Below are positions 19,311 through 27,600 of a stretch of DNA of 64,000 nucleotides, in pieces (position 1 is the stretch's first letter; each line of letters begins with the position of its first letter). Origin of the DNA: Virgibacillus oceani (lineage in GTDB: Bacteria; Bacillota; Bacilli; Bacillales; Amphibacillaceae); contig NZ_BMFR01000008.1 in NCBI RefSeq assembly GCF_014638995.1, positions 88,889 to 152,888 of the forward strand, in the 5' to 3' direction. The notes beneath the pieces were generated by a model. The model saw only the letters and a list, made by a program, of their open reading frames with translations, did not search any database and was not told where the DNA came from. Made by a program: the position numbers and the translations under genes.

Positions 19311-20195
19311 ATGCAAAAAATAATTCCACATTTGTGGTATGACAAGGAAGCGAAGGAAGCGGCACAGTTTTATATTGGTTTATTCGATAATTCAAAACTG
19401 CTAAATGTGACGGTTATTGAGGACACTCCATCTGGTGATTCAGAATTTGTAAGCTTTGAACTGGCGGGACAGGAATTCCAGGCAATAAGTGCGGGTCCTT
19501 ACTTCAAATTCAATCCTACCATTTCGTTAATGGTAGCTTGCGAGTCTGTGGAAGAAGTAAATAGCAAGTGGGAGGCATTAATAGATGGGGGAACGGAATT
19601 AATGCCACTTGGAGAATATCCCTTTAATAGGTGGTATGGCTGGGTCCAGGATAAATATGGTCTGTCTTGGCAGCTGATGCTTGTGAAAGAGGGTCAGACC
19701 TCACAAAAGATTAAGCCAAATATGCTCTTCTCGGGTGAATCATGTGGAATGACCGAGGAGGCAATAACGTTCTACACAGATATATTTGAGGAGGCAGAAA
19801 TTGGCGTTGTCAGCAAATATAAAACGGGGGAAGCTGAGACACCAAAGGCAAAAGTGAACTATGCTGATTTCAATCTTTGTGGCATGGAATTTTCAGCAAT
19901 GGATAATGGGATGGATGTAGACTTTAATTTTAATGAAGCATTTTCGCTAATCGTAAATTGCAAGGACCAGGAAGAGATCGATTATTTCTGGGACATGCTT
20001 TCTGCTGTGCCGGAAGCTGAACAATGCGGCTGGGTAAAGGATAAGTTTGGCGTTTCCTGGCAAGTTGTACCCGATAATATGGAAGAGGTTTTGTTCAAAG
20101 GACCAAAGGATGAATCCCGCAGAGCTTCTGATGCAATGCTGAAGATGAAGAAGATTGATATCAGCGAATTGGAAAAGGCACGTTTGGCAAAATGA
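19311..20195 (+). CDS. Tandem PhnB-like (glyoxalase-superfamily) protein
   Basis: A 294-residue protein with two consecutive PhnB/3-demethylubiquinone-methyltransferase-like domains, residues 1-130 and 135-270. Both begin with an IxPxLWY or MLFSGES type strand and have the pairs FYIGLF/FYTDIF and GWVQDKYGLSWQ/GWVKDKFGVSWQ. Function of the family is poorly known. It lies 98 nt after the SRPBCC gene and may be cotranscribed. Confidence 0.87.
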   Translation: MQKIIPHLWYDKEAKEAAQFYIGLFDNSKLLNVTVIEDTPSGDSEFVSFELAGQEFQAISAGPYFKFNPTISLMVACESVEEVNSKWEALIDGGTELMPLGEYPFNRWYGWVQDKYGLSWQLMLVKEGQTSQKIKPNMLFSGESCGMTEEAITFYTDIFEEAEIGVVSKYKTGEAETPKAKVNYADFNLCGMEFSAMDNGMDVDFNFNEAFSLIVNCKDQEEIDYFWDMLSAVPEAEQCGWVKDKFGVSWQVVPDNMEEVLFKGPKDESRRASDAMLKMKKIDISELEKARLAK

Positions 20196-20286
20196 TAAGG
20201 TGGTTTGTCCGTTTATTGGAAGAATTCTATTGATTAGATTAGTTTAAACAAATATGGAGGGTACATTTTTAAATAATAGTGGTGCT

Positions 20287-20317
20287 GGTGGTTCCAGTAG
20301 AAATGGAGCCACCTTTT
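20287..20317 (+). terminator. Probable terminator hairpin
   Basis: Stem GGTGGTTCCA/TGGAGCCACC with one wobble pair and a short loop, then TTTTGG. It lies about 90 nt after the PhnB-like gene and before the convergent acetyltransferase gene. Confidence 0.55.
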
Positions 20318-20355
20318 GGATTAGAAATGAAACTGTTTGGAAGACACATATAGCC

Positions 20356-20790
20356 CTATAACGTTTTTTTAAAACAAATAATTCGATTTGCTTCACTAAA
20401 TCCCAATTTCAGATGCAATGCCAGGCTTTCCTCATTATCTAATTCACAATCACTGGCAAATTCACCACAACCTTTTTTCTTTGCCCAGTTCTCACATGCA
20501 TGAACCAAGCTTCTGGCAAAGCCCTGTTTACGAAAAGGTTCTTTTACGTAAAGTCCTTCTAAATATCCGACTGGACTTGAACTCGTTCCTTCAACATAAT
20601 CATACCGCTGTTGGCATTGAGCAAACCCTATTGCTTCATTGCCATGATAAACTAAAAACACAGTTGCATCAGGTTGAGCAATAAGATATGTCATTTCCTG
20701 TATAAATTCCTTTAACGTGTGACCAGGCCAGAGCAGTAAAGCAAGGTAAGCAGCCTCTTTTGCCTCCGTTAACGTCGCTTTTTTAAGCAT
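20356..20790 (-). CDS. GNAT acetyltransferase, AAC(6')-like
   Basis: A 144-residue GNAT protein. The acetyl-CoA loop is RKQGFA. The surroundings (LLWPGH early, YDYVEGTSSSPVGYLEGLYV in the middle, GCGEFASDCELDNEES and ICFKKTL at the end) match the pattern of the AAC(6')-Ih/Iy aminoglycoside acetyltransferase group as I recall it. It is the full family length. It might acetylate aminoglycosides or another amine. Actual resistance is not shown by sequence. Confidence 0.82.
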   Translation of the reverse strand: MLKKATLTEAKEAAYLALLLWPGHTLKEFIQEMTYLIAQPDATVFLVYHGNEAIGFAQCQQRYDYVEGTSSSPVGYLEGLYVKEPFRKQGFARSLVHACENWAKKKGCGEFASDCELDNEESLALHLKLGFSEANRIICFKKTL

Positions 20791-20940
20791 AAAAATCCCC
20801 CGAATTCTTTTGTAGTAATGATAAAGCGGTGTGAGTCTTAGTCCGCATTCTCTATAACGGAATTACCTGACTTTGGTCTCAATCTTAAATTTATTTATCA
20901 TCTATCTGCACATACACATCACTAAATAATACCGATTGAA

Positions 20941-21483
20941 CTAATCATTTTGATCCTGCATAAGCTTATATATCTTACGGGCGGTGTTGACGTTTCTTAC
21001 CGTAACCTGTTTGTATAGCTTTGACCCAATGATCTTTGAAATTCCGCTTTTGGTGACATTAATCTTGTCAACGGACCACAGAATCGCACCGGGGACATAT
21101 TTCACCGTGTCAATAGTTGGTTTGATGGTCAAATCCATAAGTACGGATTCATCATCCACTTCGTCCCATAAAAACATAACATCGCTTTTCATTTCTTTAT
21201 CATTTTTCCATGTGTCGGGAATAGCGTTAATGATACTGCTGACCTCATCGAAACTGCGAACAACTACTTTAATTTGTAACCCAAAATCAAGATGGATTGC
21301 TTCCTCTAAAATACCTGGCAGATCTACATTTGTGCCATTGTATGAGAAAATAATATTGCCCGTATTGATGTATGTTACCACATCATCCATCCCTGCTTTT
21401 TCAAAAGTTTGTTTAAGCAGCTTCATGTCAATTTTGTTATTTCCCCCAACATTAATCCCCCGAAGAAGAGCAACATATACCAT
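20941..21483 (-). CDS. DUF1697-family protein
   Basis: A 180-residue protein that opens with the DUF1697 signature YVALLRGINVGGNNKIDMKLLKQ and continues with VVTYINTGNIIFS. Function of the family is not established. No signal or membrane segment. It is monocistronic and ends about 150 nt before the acetyltransferase gene on the same strand. Confidence 0.9.
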   Translation of the reverse strand: MVYVALLRGINVGGNNKIDMKLLKQTFEKAGMDDVVTYINTGNIIFSYNGTNVDLPGILEEAIHLDFGLQIKVVVRSFDEVSSIINAIPDTWKNDKEMKSDVMFLWDEVDDESVLMDLTIKPTIDTVKYVPGAILWSVDKINVTKSGISKIIGSKLYKQVTVRNVNTARKIYKLMQDQND

Positions 21484-21557
21484 ATAGCCATACTCCTTTA
21501 ACTTTTAAATTTATTACCTGTATACTAGCACCCAATCGGTTATGTGTACAGTAGGCA

Positions 21558-21613
21558 ATGGGACGGGTTCACTGTCCCAGCTGCGGGACGAGGGGACTGA
21601 CCCCGTGTCCCAC
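21558..21613. repeat. REP2 palindrome
   Basis: GGGACGGGTTCACTGTCCCAG and CTGCGGGACGAGGGGAC, followed by CCCCGTGTCCC, form nested stems. It lies between divergent genes, upstream of the two-component promoter. Confidence 0.7.
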
Positions 21614-21634
21614 CACCAGCACCTTTTCCCAGAA

Positions 21635-21656
21635 TCTTTATCTCATCTTTACATCG
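21635..21656 (+). promoter_or_regulatory. Candidate response-regulator sites before the two-component genes
   Basis: TCTTTATCTC and CATCTTTACATC form T/C-rich direct repeats about 55 nt before the regulator start. The 9-mer CTTTATCTC recurs upstream of the deacetylase gene at 24606-24614. They may be binding sites for the OmpR-type regulator. Confidence 0.4.
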
Positions 21657-21707
21657 TTATGATATTCTTTTCATAAGTAATAACTTTTGGCATTGCGAGG
21701 GAGAAAA

Positions 21708-22394
21708 ATGCAAAAAACTATTTTAATTGTAGAAGATGAAGACATTTTACGTGAAATAGTTAAGGACTATTTATTAAACGCGGGATATGAAGTTTTGGAA
21801 GCGGTTGATGGAATTGAAGCCTTGGCCAAATTTGAAGAACAGGAAGTACATTTAATGATTTTGGATATCATGCTGCCAGAGTTAGATGGGTGGTCCGTTT
21901 GCAGACGAATTCGCAAATCGTCCAATGTGCCTATTATTATGCTGACAGCACGTGCGGATGAAGACGATACGTTACTTGGTTTCGAATTAGGCGCTGATGA
22001 TTATGTTACAAAACCATACAGTCCGCCAATTTTGCTGGCACGGGTAAAACGATTAATAGAAAGCCGATATGCTCATGCAGATAAGCTGCCCAACGAGGAT
22101 ACCATAATTAGCAGCGGTATCCGTGTTCATATCCCTTCTCGTACGGTGACCGCAGATGGAGTAACTATAGGTTTAACACATACAGAGTTTGAAATATTAG
22201 CCTATTTAATGCAAAATCCAGGGATTATAATCACTAGGGAACAGCTTATCACTAAAATTTGGGGGTATGAATTTGCTGGTGATGATCGTACAATCAATAG
22301 TCATATCCGTAATTTGCGTCATAAATTGGGTGACAAGGCAAATCATATTGTGACGGTTATCCGGGCTGGCTATAAATTTGAGGGAAGCGTATGA
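21708..22394 (+). CDS. OmpR/PhoB-family response regulator
   Basis: A 228-residue regulator. The receiver domain (residues 1-120) has the acidic pair EDED near residue 9, phospho-acceptor Asp53 in LMILDIMLPELDG, and Lys in YVTKPYSPP. The winged helix (residues 130-228) has FEILAYLMQNPGIIITREQL and the recognition part DDRTINSHIRNLRHKLGD. ATG 21708 follows GAGGGAG. It overlaps the kinase gene by 4 nt. The downstream cell-wall enzymes suggest it controls envelope remodelling. Confidence 0.94.
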   Translation: MQKTILIVEDEDILREIVKDYLLNAGYEVLEAVDGIEALAKFEEQEVHLMILDIMLPELDGWSVCRRIRKSSNVPIIMLTARADEDDTLLGFELGADDYVTKPYSPPILLARVKRLIESRYAHADKLPNEDTIISSGIRVHIPSRTVTADGVTIGLTHTEFEILAYLMQNPGIIITREQLITKIWGYEFAGDDRTINSHIRNLRHKLGDKANHIVTVIRAGYKFEGSV

Positions 22395-24268
22395 AAATAG
22401 GAATTGTAGCAAAGTTATTTATGCTAACCACATTATTATGTATGCTCATTTTAGCAACGATGTATATTGGACAAACCATTTTTTTCAAGCAATATTATGC
22501 AAACCAAAAAGTAGAAGAAATAAATACGAGCATTCAATCCTTTGAGAAGGCATACGTAAAAGCAGATGGAGACGTAGCAGCAATTAAAAAGCTGCAGCAG
22601 AATTTCTACCAGGAAAATCAGACATGGATCACAACTTTAGATGGTTTAGGAACGATTAAATATGCGGACGATTTTTCTGTGAAGATTCATTTGGATCGTT
22701 CTCGGGATAAGGATTTCTCTGATCGTGACATTACTATCCCCCTATATAGCTTCACTGGTTTAGAAGATATAGAAAGACTGCGGTTTAATTTAGAAGAAGG
22801 AAAGCGAATTTTTATTGATGGAATCATAAAGGATGACACATTTATTCCAGTTATTATTACGGGAGAAAACAGGAATAATGTGTTGGAAAATAAGCTGCTG
22901 TCAGAAAAATTATATGGTAAGCAAGCGGAAATAGAGAGTATAAGGCTATCTGAAAAGTTAGATAGCAAGCAGGCAGCGATAGCGAGTAGACAGCTATCTG
23001 AAAAGCTTGAGCGCGAACAAGATGCAATTAAACCTTCTCCAAAAGATAGCACACAAAGCTATTTAATGGGGGAGATTAAGAAGTTACAGTTACCAGTCGG
23101 CGCGGCGAATTCAACCATTTATACCAATCGTCTGTTTATAGAAAGGATAAAACAATTTCAAGTAAACCTGCTAGTTAATGAAAATCATATCAGTACCGCT
23201 GAAACAATAGACTATGAGCAGAATAACATCAAATACAAATTATTTATTAGACCTATAAAAAATTCGGATGGTGAAACGACCTATATTTATGCTATGACAT
23301 CCTTGCAGCCGGTTGATGAAGCAGTACAAATGCTTAAGGATTATTATGTATACCTAATCCTGTTTGTGCTCCTGCTTGTTGTTCTAGCTTCATTTTATTA
23401 TTCAAAAAAGATTGCTAAACCATTGCTGCAAGTAAACGATACGACAAACAAGATTGCAAACCTGGATTTTTCAGAGACTATACCGATTACATCAAAAGAC
23501 GAAATTGGTACGCTATCACGCAATATTAATACACTGTCACATACATTGCATTCATATATTAATCAGCTGCAGCAGGATATAGAGAAAGAAAAACAACTGG
23601 AAAATACGCGTAAAGAATTTATTTCCGGTGTTTCACATGAATTAAAGACACCTTTAAGTATTATGAAAAGCTGCATCTCGATTTTAGAAGATGGTGTCGC
23701 TAGTAATAAGAAGGATTATTATTTTAAAGCAATGGCAAAAGAAGTAGATAAAATGGATATGCTCATTGTCGATATGCTCGAGTTGGCAAAATTCGAGTCT
23801 GGCACTTATAAAATGAAAATGGATGTCTTCTATATTGACCAGGTCATTGAGTATATATGTGAACAATTAACATTAGAAATAGCTAACAAGCAATTACATG
23901 TTTATAAGCAACTTTCAGGGATTAAGGTAGTTGCCAATCAACGTCGAATTGAACAGGTTGTTACGAACTTTATTACCAACGCAATTCGTTATACACCGGA
24001 GAATAAAAATATTATGATTTCCACAATAGAAGAGCAGAAGCGTGTAAAAGTATGTGTGGAAAATCAAGGAGCCCATATCCCGCAGGACCAGTTAGTGAAA
24101 ATATGGGATCGTTTTTATCGTGGAGATACGTCTCGCAGGCGTTCGAAAGGCGGAACTGGGTTAGGGCTTGCTATTTCAAAGAATATCTTAGAACTGCACG
24201 GCTCGCAGTATGGTGTAATCAATACGGAAGAAGGCGTGCTGTTTTACTTTTATTTGAATAAAAAATGA
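22391..24268 (+). CDS. Membrane sensor histidine kinase with a tandem-repeat sensor insert
   Basis: A 625-residue kinase. Membrane segments are at about residues 5-28 and 315-335, with an extracellular domain of nearly 290 residues between them. HAMP follows the second one, then the H-box FISGVSHELKTPLS, the N-box NFITNAIRY, and the G-box GGTGLGLAISKNI. Architecture is like VanS/BaeS kinases. The extracellular part carries three 16-residue repeats of LSEKL..KQ..I (DNA 22898-23041). It is cotranscribed with the regulator by ATGA overlap and followed by cell-wall hydrolase genes, so it may sense wall damage or antibiotics. Confidence 0.93.
   Translation: MKIGIVAKLFMLTTLLCMLILATMYIGQTIFFKQYYANQKVEEINTSIQSFEKAYVKADGDVAAIKKLQQNFYQENQTWITTLDGLGTIKYADDFSVKIHLDRSRDKDFSDRDITIPLYSFTGLEDIERLRFNLEEGKRIFIDGIIKDDTFIPVIITGENRNNVLENKLLSEKLYGKQAEIESIRLSEKLDSKQAAIASRQLSEKLEREQDAIKPSPKDSTQSYLMGEIKKLQLPVGAANSTIYTNRLFIERIKQFQVNLLVNENHISTAETIDYEQNNIKYKLFIRPIKNSDGETTYIYAMTSLQPVDEAVQMLKDYYVYLILFVLLLVVLASFYYSKKIAKPLLQVNDTTNKIANLDFSETIPITSKDEIGTLSRNINTLSHTLHSYINQLQQDIEKEKQLENTRKEFISGVSHELKTPLSIMKSCISILEDGVASNKKDYYFKAMAKEVDKMDMLIVDMLELAKFESGTYKMKMDVFYIDQVIEYICEQLTLEIANKQLHVYKQLSGIKVVANQRRIEQVVTNFITNAIRYTPENKNIMISTIEEQKRVKVCVENQGAHIPQDQLVKIWDRFYRGDTSRRRSKGGTGLGLAISKNILELHGSQYGVINTEEGVLFYFYLNKK
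22898..23041 (+). repeat. Three 48-nt tandem repeats inside the histidine kinase gene
   Basis: Units start at 22898, 22946 and 22994. Each encodes LSEKL followed by charged residues, Gln and Ile. The second and third share CTATCTGAAAAG exactly. They encode a helical, probably coiled-coil stretch in the extracellular sensor. Confidence 0.85.
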
Positions 24269-24667
24269 GTAGGTAGTTTATTTTTGATAGAGAAAATCTT
24301 ATTGACAAGCTAAAAGGCATACTAAATCAAATAGTGGTTGGTATGTTCTTTTTATATAAATTAAAATGTACAGAACGGTTATGAACGCCCGTACAAGGCT
24401 GAAATCAGCGAAAAAGGTCACTCATATCGCATATGAATGCCTGTCAGCAGGGAGGAAATATATATTAGTCACATTTTGCCAATATAATTGCATTTTAATA
24501 ATAAACTTTTCTACAGCGGAGTCACCTAATTTATGACGCTATATGTCGTGAATATGGATGGCTTTTTTTAATCTTCAGCCTAAATCTATTTCATCTTCAT
24601 CTCTTCTTTATCTCCATATATTAACCTGTCTAAAAGCATGAAAACGAAATAGAATAGAGGTCTTTGC
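24269..24667. other. 399-base intergenic region before the deacetylase gene
   Basis: No gene is convincing. A 56-codon frame at 24366-24536 lacks a ribosome site. Several short hairpins cluster at 24367-24455 (GCTGAAATCAGC, CATATCGCATATG, CCTGTCAGCAGG). The segment 24585-24615 holds T/C-rich repeats including CTTTATCTC, also found before the two-component genes. Confidence 0.5.
24585..24615 (+). promoter_or_regulatory. Candidate response-regulator sites before the deacetylase gene
   Basis: TTTCATCTTCATCTC and CTTTATCTCC form direct repeats. The second contains the same 9-mer as the region before the response regulator gene. Position relative to the start (about 55-80 nt) suits an activator site. 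Confidence 0.4.
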
Positions 24668-25534
24668 ATGAACAAGTTTAAACTAATTATTTTCCTTGCT
24701 TGTTTGGTAATTTTTTATGTCTGTCAAAGTCATTTTGACCTTAATCAGGAGGGGGCAAAAGAAAGTCAGTCAATTGCTGCGGGTCATAAGGCAGGGCAGG
24801 ATTCAACGCAGCAAATAAATCCAACATATAAAGAATTGCCAGAATCTCAAAAAACCGAAACAGGGGAGTCAAAGGCGGAAAGTGAGCTGGTTTCTCCAAC
24901 TAATGAAAAGACGGTTTACCTAACCTTTGATGACGGACCGACTGCAGCAACGACGGATATTCTGAATACATTAAATCAATTTAACGCCAAAGCAACATTT
25001 TTCATGCTGGAACCTTCTATGACGGAATTACCGGAAGTTGTAGACAAAATTGTAAAGGAAGGTCATGCCGTGGGTTTGCATGGTGTGACACATAACCAAA
25101 ATAAATTCTATAAATCTGAACAATCCGCCCTGGAAGAAATGAACGCTGCCCAGCAGACACTTCAATCGATTACAGGGATTAAGTCCTCTCTGATTCGGAC
25201 CCCTTATGGCAGTGTTCCTTATCTAACCGAGTCATATCGCGAGGTTTTAGCTGGCAATGGATTTAAATTATGGGATTGGAATGTCGACAGCAGTGACTGG
25301 TCTTTATCAAGTGATGAATATGTAGGTACGGTTATTAAACAAATAGAGGATCTGGTTAATGCTGGAGTTGCACCAATTATTCTTATGCATGATAAAGCTA
25401 ACACGGCGAACCATCTGTCAATGCTTCTGACCTATCTATCAGAGCATGGATTTCATACTAAGAAAATTGAAGAAAATTTACAGCCGTATAACTTCAACTG
25501 TTATCAGCGTTGTCATCGGCTATCTACAAAGTAA
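24668..25534 (+). CDS. Exported polysaccharide deacetylase (peptidoglycan deacetylase type)
   Basis: A 288-residue NodB-homology enzyme. A signal anchor (residues 5-20) is followed by a low-complexity linker to about residue 78. The catalytic domain has TFDDGP with both Asp, the metal-binding LHGVTHN, RTPYG, and the late IILMHD. It removes acetyl groups from wall or other polysaccharide outside the membrane. The following amidase gene is only 28 nt away, so they form an operon probably controlled by the upstream two-component system. Confidence 0.92.
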   Translation: MNKFKLIIFLACLVIFYVCQSHFDLNQEGAKESQSIAAGHKAGQDSTQQINPTYKELPESQKTETGESKAESELVSPTNEKTVYLTFDDGPTAATTDILNTLNQFNAKATFFMLEPSMTELPEVVDKIVKEGHAVGLHGVTHNQNKFYKSEQSALEEMNAAQQTLQSITGIKSSLIRTPYGSVPYLTESYREVLAGNGFKLWDWNVDSSDWSLSSDEYVGTVIKQIEDLVNAGVAPIILMHDKANTANHLSMLLTYLSEHGFHTKKIEENLQPYNFNCYQRCHRLSTK

Positions 25535-25562
25535 TAGACAAACAAGTAAGGGAGAGAGTGAA

Positions 25563-26267
25563 ATGAAGAAAAGGATTCGATTTTCCACATTTGGTATAGT
25601 TGTAATTTTAATTTTAATAGTAGTTAGTTTACTAGAAGACCAGAAACCTTCTGCTTCGAATTCCAAGGAAAATCATAATGAAACGCTTATAAGTAATCAA
25701 GCAGATGATAATTCGACCGGGGACCCGTATAAAGTAGTGATTGATCCGGGACATGGTGGAAGTGATCCTGGTTCTATTGGTGCCAGTGGTTCATATGAAA
25801 AGGACTTCACGTTAAGCATTGCGATGGAGGTCTGCCAATTATTGAAGCAAGTACCGCAAATAGACGTTTATACAACAAGGGATGAAGATGTTTTCCTGTC
25901 TGCTGAAGCACGGGTCAGACCAAACTTTGCGAATGATCTAGGTGCAGATATATATATTTCTATCCATGCCAATACGTTTACAGATCCATCTGTTTCAGGA
26001 ACGGAATCCTATTATTTTAATCAAAACTCTTTATCTTTGGCGAATACTATACACAAACATGTTGTAGAGGCAACAGGTTTCAGAAATCGCGGGGTAAAGA
26101 AGGAGAACTATTTTGTATTAAAAGATACTGCCATGCCGGCAACCTTGCTTGAAATAGGTTATATAACCAATCCAAAAGATGAGCAAACCATGTTAACCGA
26201 CGAATTTCAGCAATCTGTTGCAACATCCATCAAAAACGGTGTAATGGAGTATTTGGAAATAGATTGA
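25563..26267 (+). CDS. N-acetylmuramoyl-L-alanine amidase (Amidase_3, CwlD-like)
   Basis: A 234-residue zinc amidase. A basic start and a signal segment at residues 8-22 are followed by a short linker. The catalytic domain from residue 53 has VVIDPGHGGSDPGSIG, the Glu of YEKDFTLSIA, SIHANTF, and the late ATLLEIGYITNPKDE. ATG 25563 follows GGGAGAG. A frame reaching back to 25446 overlaps the deacetylase and is rejected. It cleaves the stem peptide from peptidoglycan, acting outside the cell. Confidence 0.93.
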   Translation: MKKRIRFSTFGIVVILILIVVSLLEDQKPSASNSKENHNETLISNQADDNSTGDPYKVVIDPGHGGSDPGSIGASGSYEKDFTLSIAMEVCQLLKQVPQIDVYTTRDEDVFLSAEARVRPNFANDLGADIYISIHANTFTDPSVSGTESYYFNQNSLSLANTIHKHVVEATGFRNRGVKKENYFVLKDTAMPATLLEIGYITNPKDEQTMLTDEFQQSVATSIKNGVMEYLEID

Positions 26268-26269
26268 AA

Positions 26270-26396
26270 GGAGTGAAGCATGCTTCTCCTGTTTCAAAAA
26301 TGAAGCAAAAGAACCGTCCCAATGCTTCCTTTCACGCTGCCCATGCTTTACCCCGCCAATGAAACGGGAGAACCGTCCCTCTGCTTCCACACAAGT
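26270..26396. repeat. Compound, decayed REP1 region
   Basis: It contains several fragments: AAGCAAAAGAACCGTCCC, GGAAGCATTGGG-like half-arms, and GAGAACCGTCCCTCTGCTTC. It starts just after the amidase stop and runs into the last codons of the convergent MFS gene. Confidence 0.75.
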
Positions 26397-27517
26397 GCAA
26401 GCGCTAATGATGGAATGGAACAGGCTATCATTCCAATAAAGGCGTATCTTGGTTCAATTTCAAATAAATAGCCGCCAAAAATGGTGAATACGGCCGTTCC
26501 CCAGCTTAGTGCCAATGCTGAATACATTCCTTGTGCCATTGGTATTTGCTTAGGCTGAATATTATTGGTTAAGTATTTCATAAAGGCATAGTGTCCCATT
26601 GCAAATGAGCATGCATGCAACGTTTGTGCTATACAGAATACGATAACGTTCGGAAAGGTAAATACCAATATCCATCTAACAGTAGACCCAAGCGCAGCCA
26701 ATGCAAGTAACGAGCTCGCTGAAAATCGATGAAACACCCGGTCTGCAACGGAGAAAAAAGTGATTTCTGCAAGGACGGCAATGTTCAGGATTATACCAAT
26801 TAAATAGGTGGACGTATCTATTTCCTGCAAGAAAAGATAGCCATAATTGTAATACGAAGCATGTGCTGATTGCAGTAAAATGACTATAAGAAGTACCATG
26901 CCGAAATGTTTGACGCGAAATAATTTCAGCATGCCTGTCTTATTTTTCGTATGCTGCTGCGGTTTTTCAGATAATACGAAAGGCGCACGCATAAAACCAA
27001 GACTTACGAATACGATTATACCTAGCATTAGTGCCCATAAAATCACTTCATCACCAAGCATGCCTGTAAAGACGGTTAAAACCATGCCAGCTACGACAAA
27101 ACCGATGGATCCCCATTGCCGGCTTCTTCCATAATGGTTTAATTCTTTATTTTGCATAAGGATACCAGCGGCACTATCTAAAGCAGGCATCAATGCCGGG
27201 TAAGCCAAATGCAATAGTAGTGTGGCGATAAGCAGGCTGGCGAAGGAACCTGCTGGAATATAACAGAGAATAGCAATCAGCGTGCCAATTCCTGCTCCAT
27301 TTAATAAGGTTTTACTGCTGAATTTCCCTGATAAATATGGAAAAGCAACTAATGTTGAAAGCCCCCTTGCAACCAATCCTAAGCTCATAATCAAACTAGC
27401 TTCGGAAACAGTAATTCCTTTTGTATGAATCATCCATCCTGTCCAATAGGGAAGAAAAATGCCCCATGTCATAAAAAAACTAAAAAATTGAGTACTCATC
27501 CAGCGTTGTGTGTTCAT
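26348..27517 (-). CDS. MFS transporter (HcaT/nucleoside:H+ symporter-like)
   Basis: A 389-residue membrane protein with about twelve hydrophobic segments. The N-terminus (FFSFFMTWGIFLPYWTGWMI) and the central cytoplasmic loop (RAPFVLSEKPQQHTKNK) suit the MFS group that includes HcaT and nucleoside symporters. The final residues, roughly WKQRDGSPVSLAG, are read from REP1 sequence, so the repeat provides its stop. It is divergent from a Crp/Fnr-type regulator with palindromes between them. The substrate is unknown. Confidence 0.87.
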   Translation of the reverse strand: MNTQRWMSTQFFSFFMTWGIFLPYWTGWMIHTKGITVSEASLIMSLGLVARGLSTLVAFPYLSGKFSSKTLLNGAGIGTLIAILCYIPAGSFASLLIATLLLHLAYPALMPALDSAAGILMQNKELNHYGRSRQWGSIGFVVAGMVLTVFTGMLGDEVILWALMLGIIVFVSLGFMRAPFVLSEKPQQHTKNKTGMLKLFRVKHFGMVLLIVILLQSAHASYYNYGYLFLQEIDTSTYLIGIILNIAVLAEITFFSVADRVFHRFSASSLLALAALGSTVRWILVFTFPNVIVFCIAQTLHACSFAMGHYAFMKYLTNNIQPKQIPMAQGMYSALALSWGTAVFTIFGGYLFEIEPRYAFIGMIACSIPSLALALVWKQRDGSPVSLAG

Positions 27518-27540
27518 TTTGTATCCCCCTCAGGTGATTG

Positions 27541-27582
27541 CATGATATCATGGAATTACATATAAAAAATATGAGATATCTC
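27541..27582. promoter_or_regulatory. Two palindromes in the MFS / Crp-type intergenic region
   Basis: CATGATATCATG (27541-27552) and GAGATATCTC (27573-27582) are perfect palindromes in the 83 nt between divergent starts. Their centres are 31 bp apart, close to three helical turns. They are candidate operators for the adjacent regulator. Confidence 0.5.
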
Positions 27583-27600
27583 CTATTTTTGAGGTGAACG

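Noticed and set aside
24366..24455. Hairpin cluster as a c-di-GMP, c-di-AMP or cobalamin riboswitch
   Set aside because: The stems are short and none of the conserved sequence blocks of these classes is present.
24366..24536. 56-codon ORF before the deacetylase gene
   Set aside because: No ribosome site and no recognisable protein pattern. It overlaps a cluster of small hairpins.
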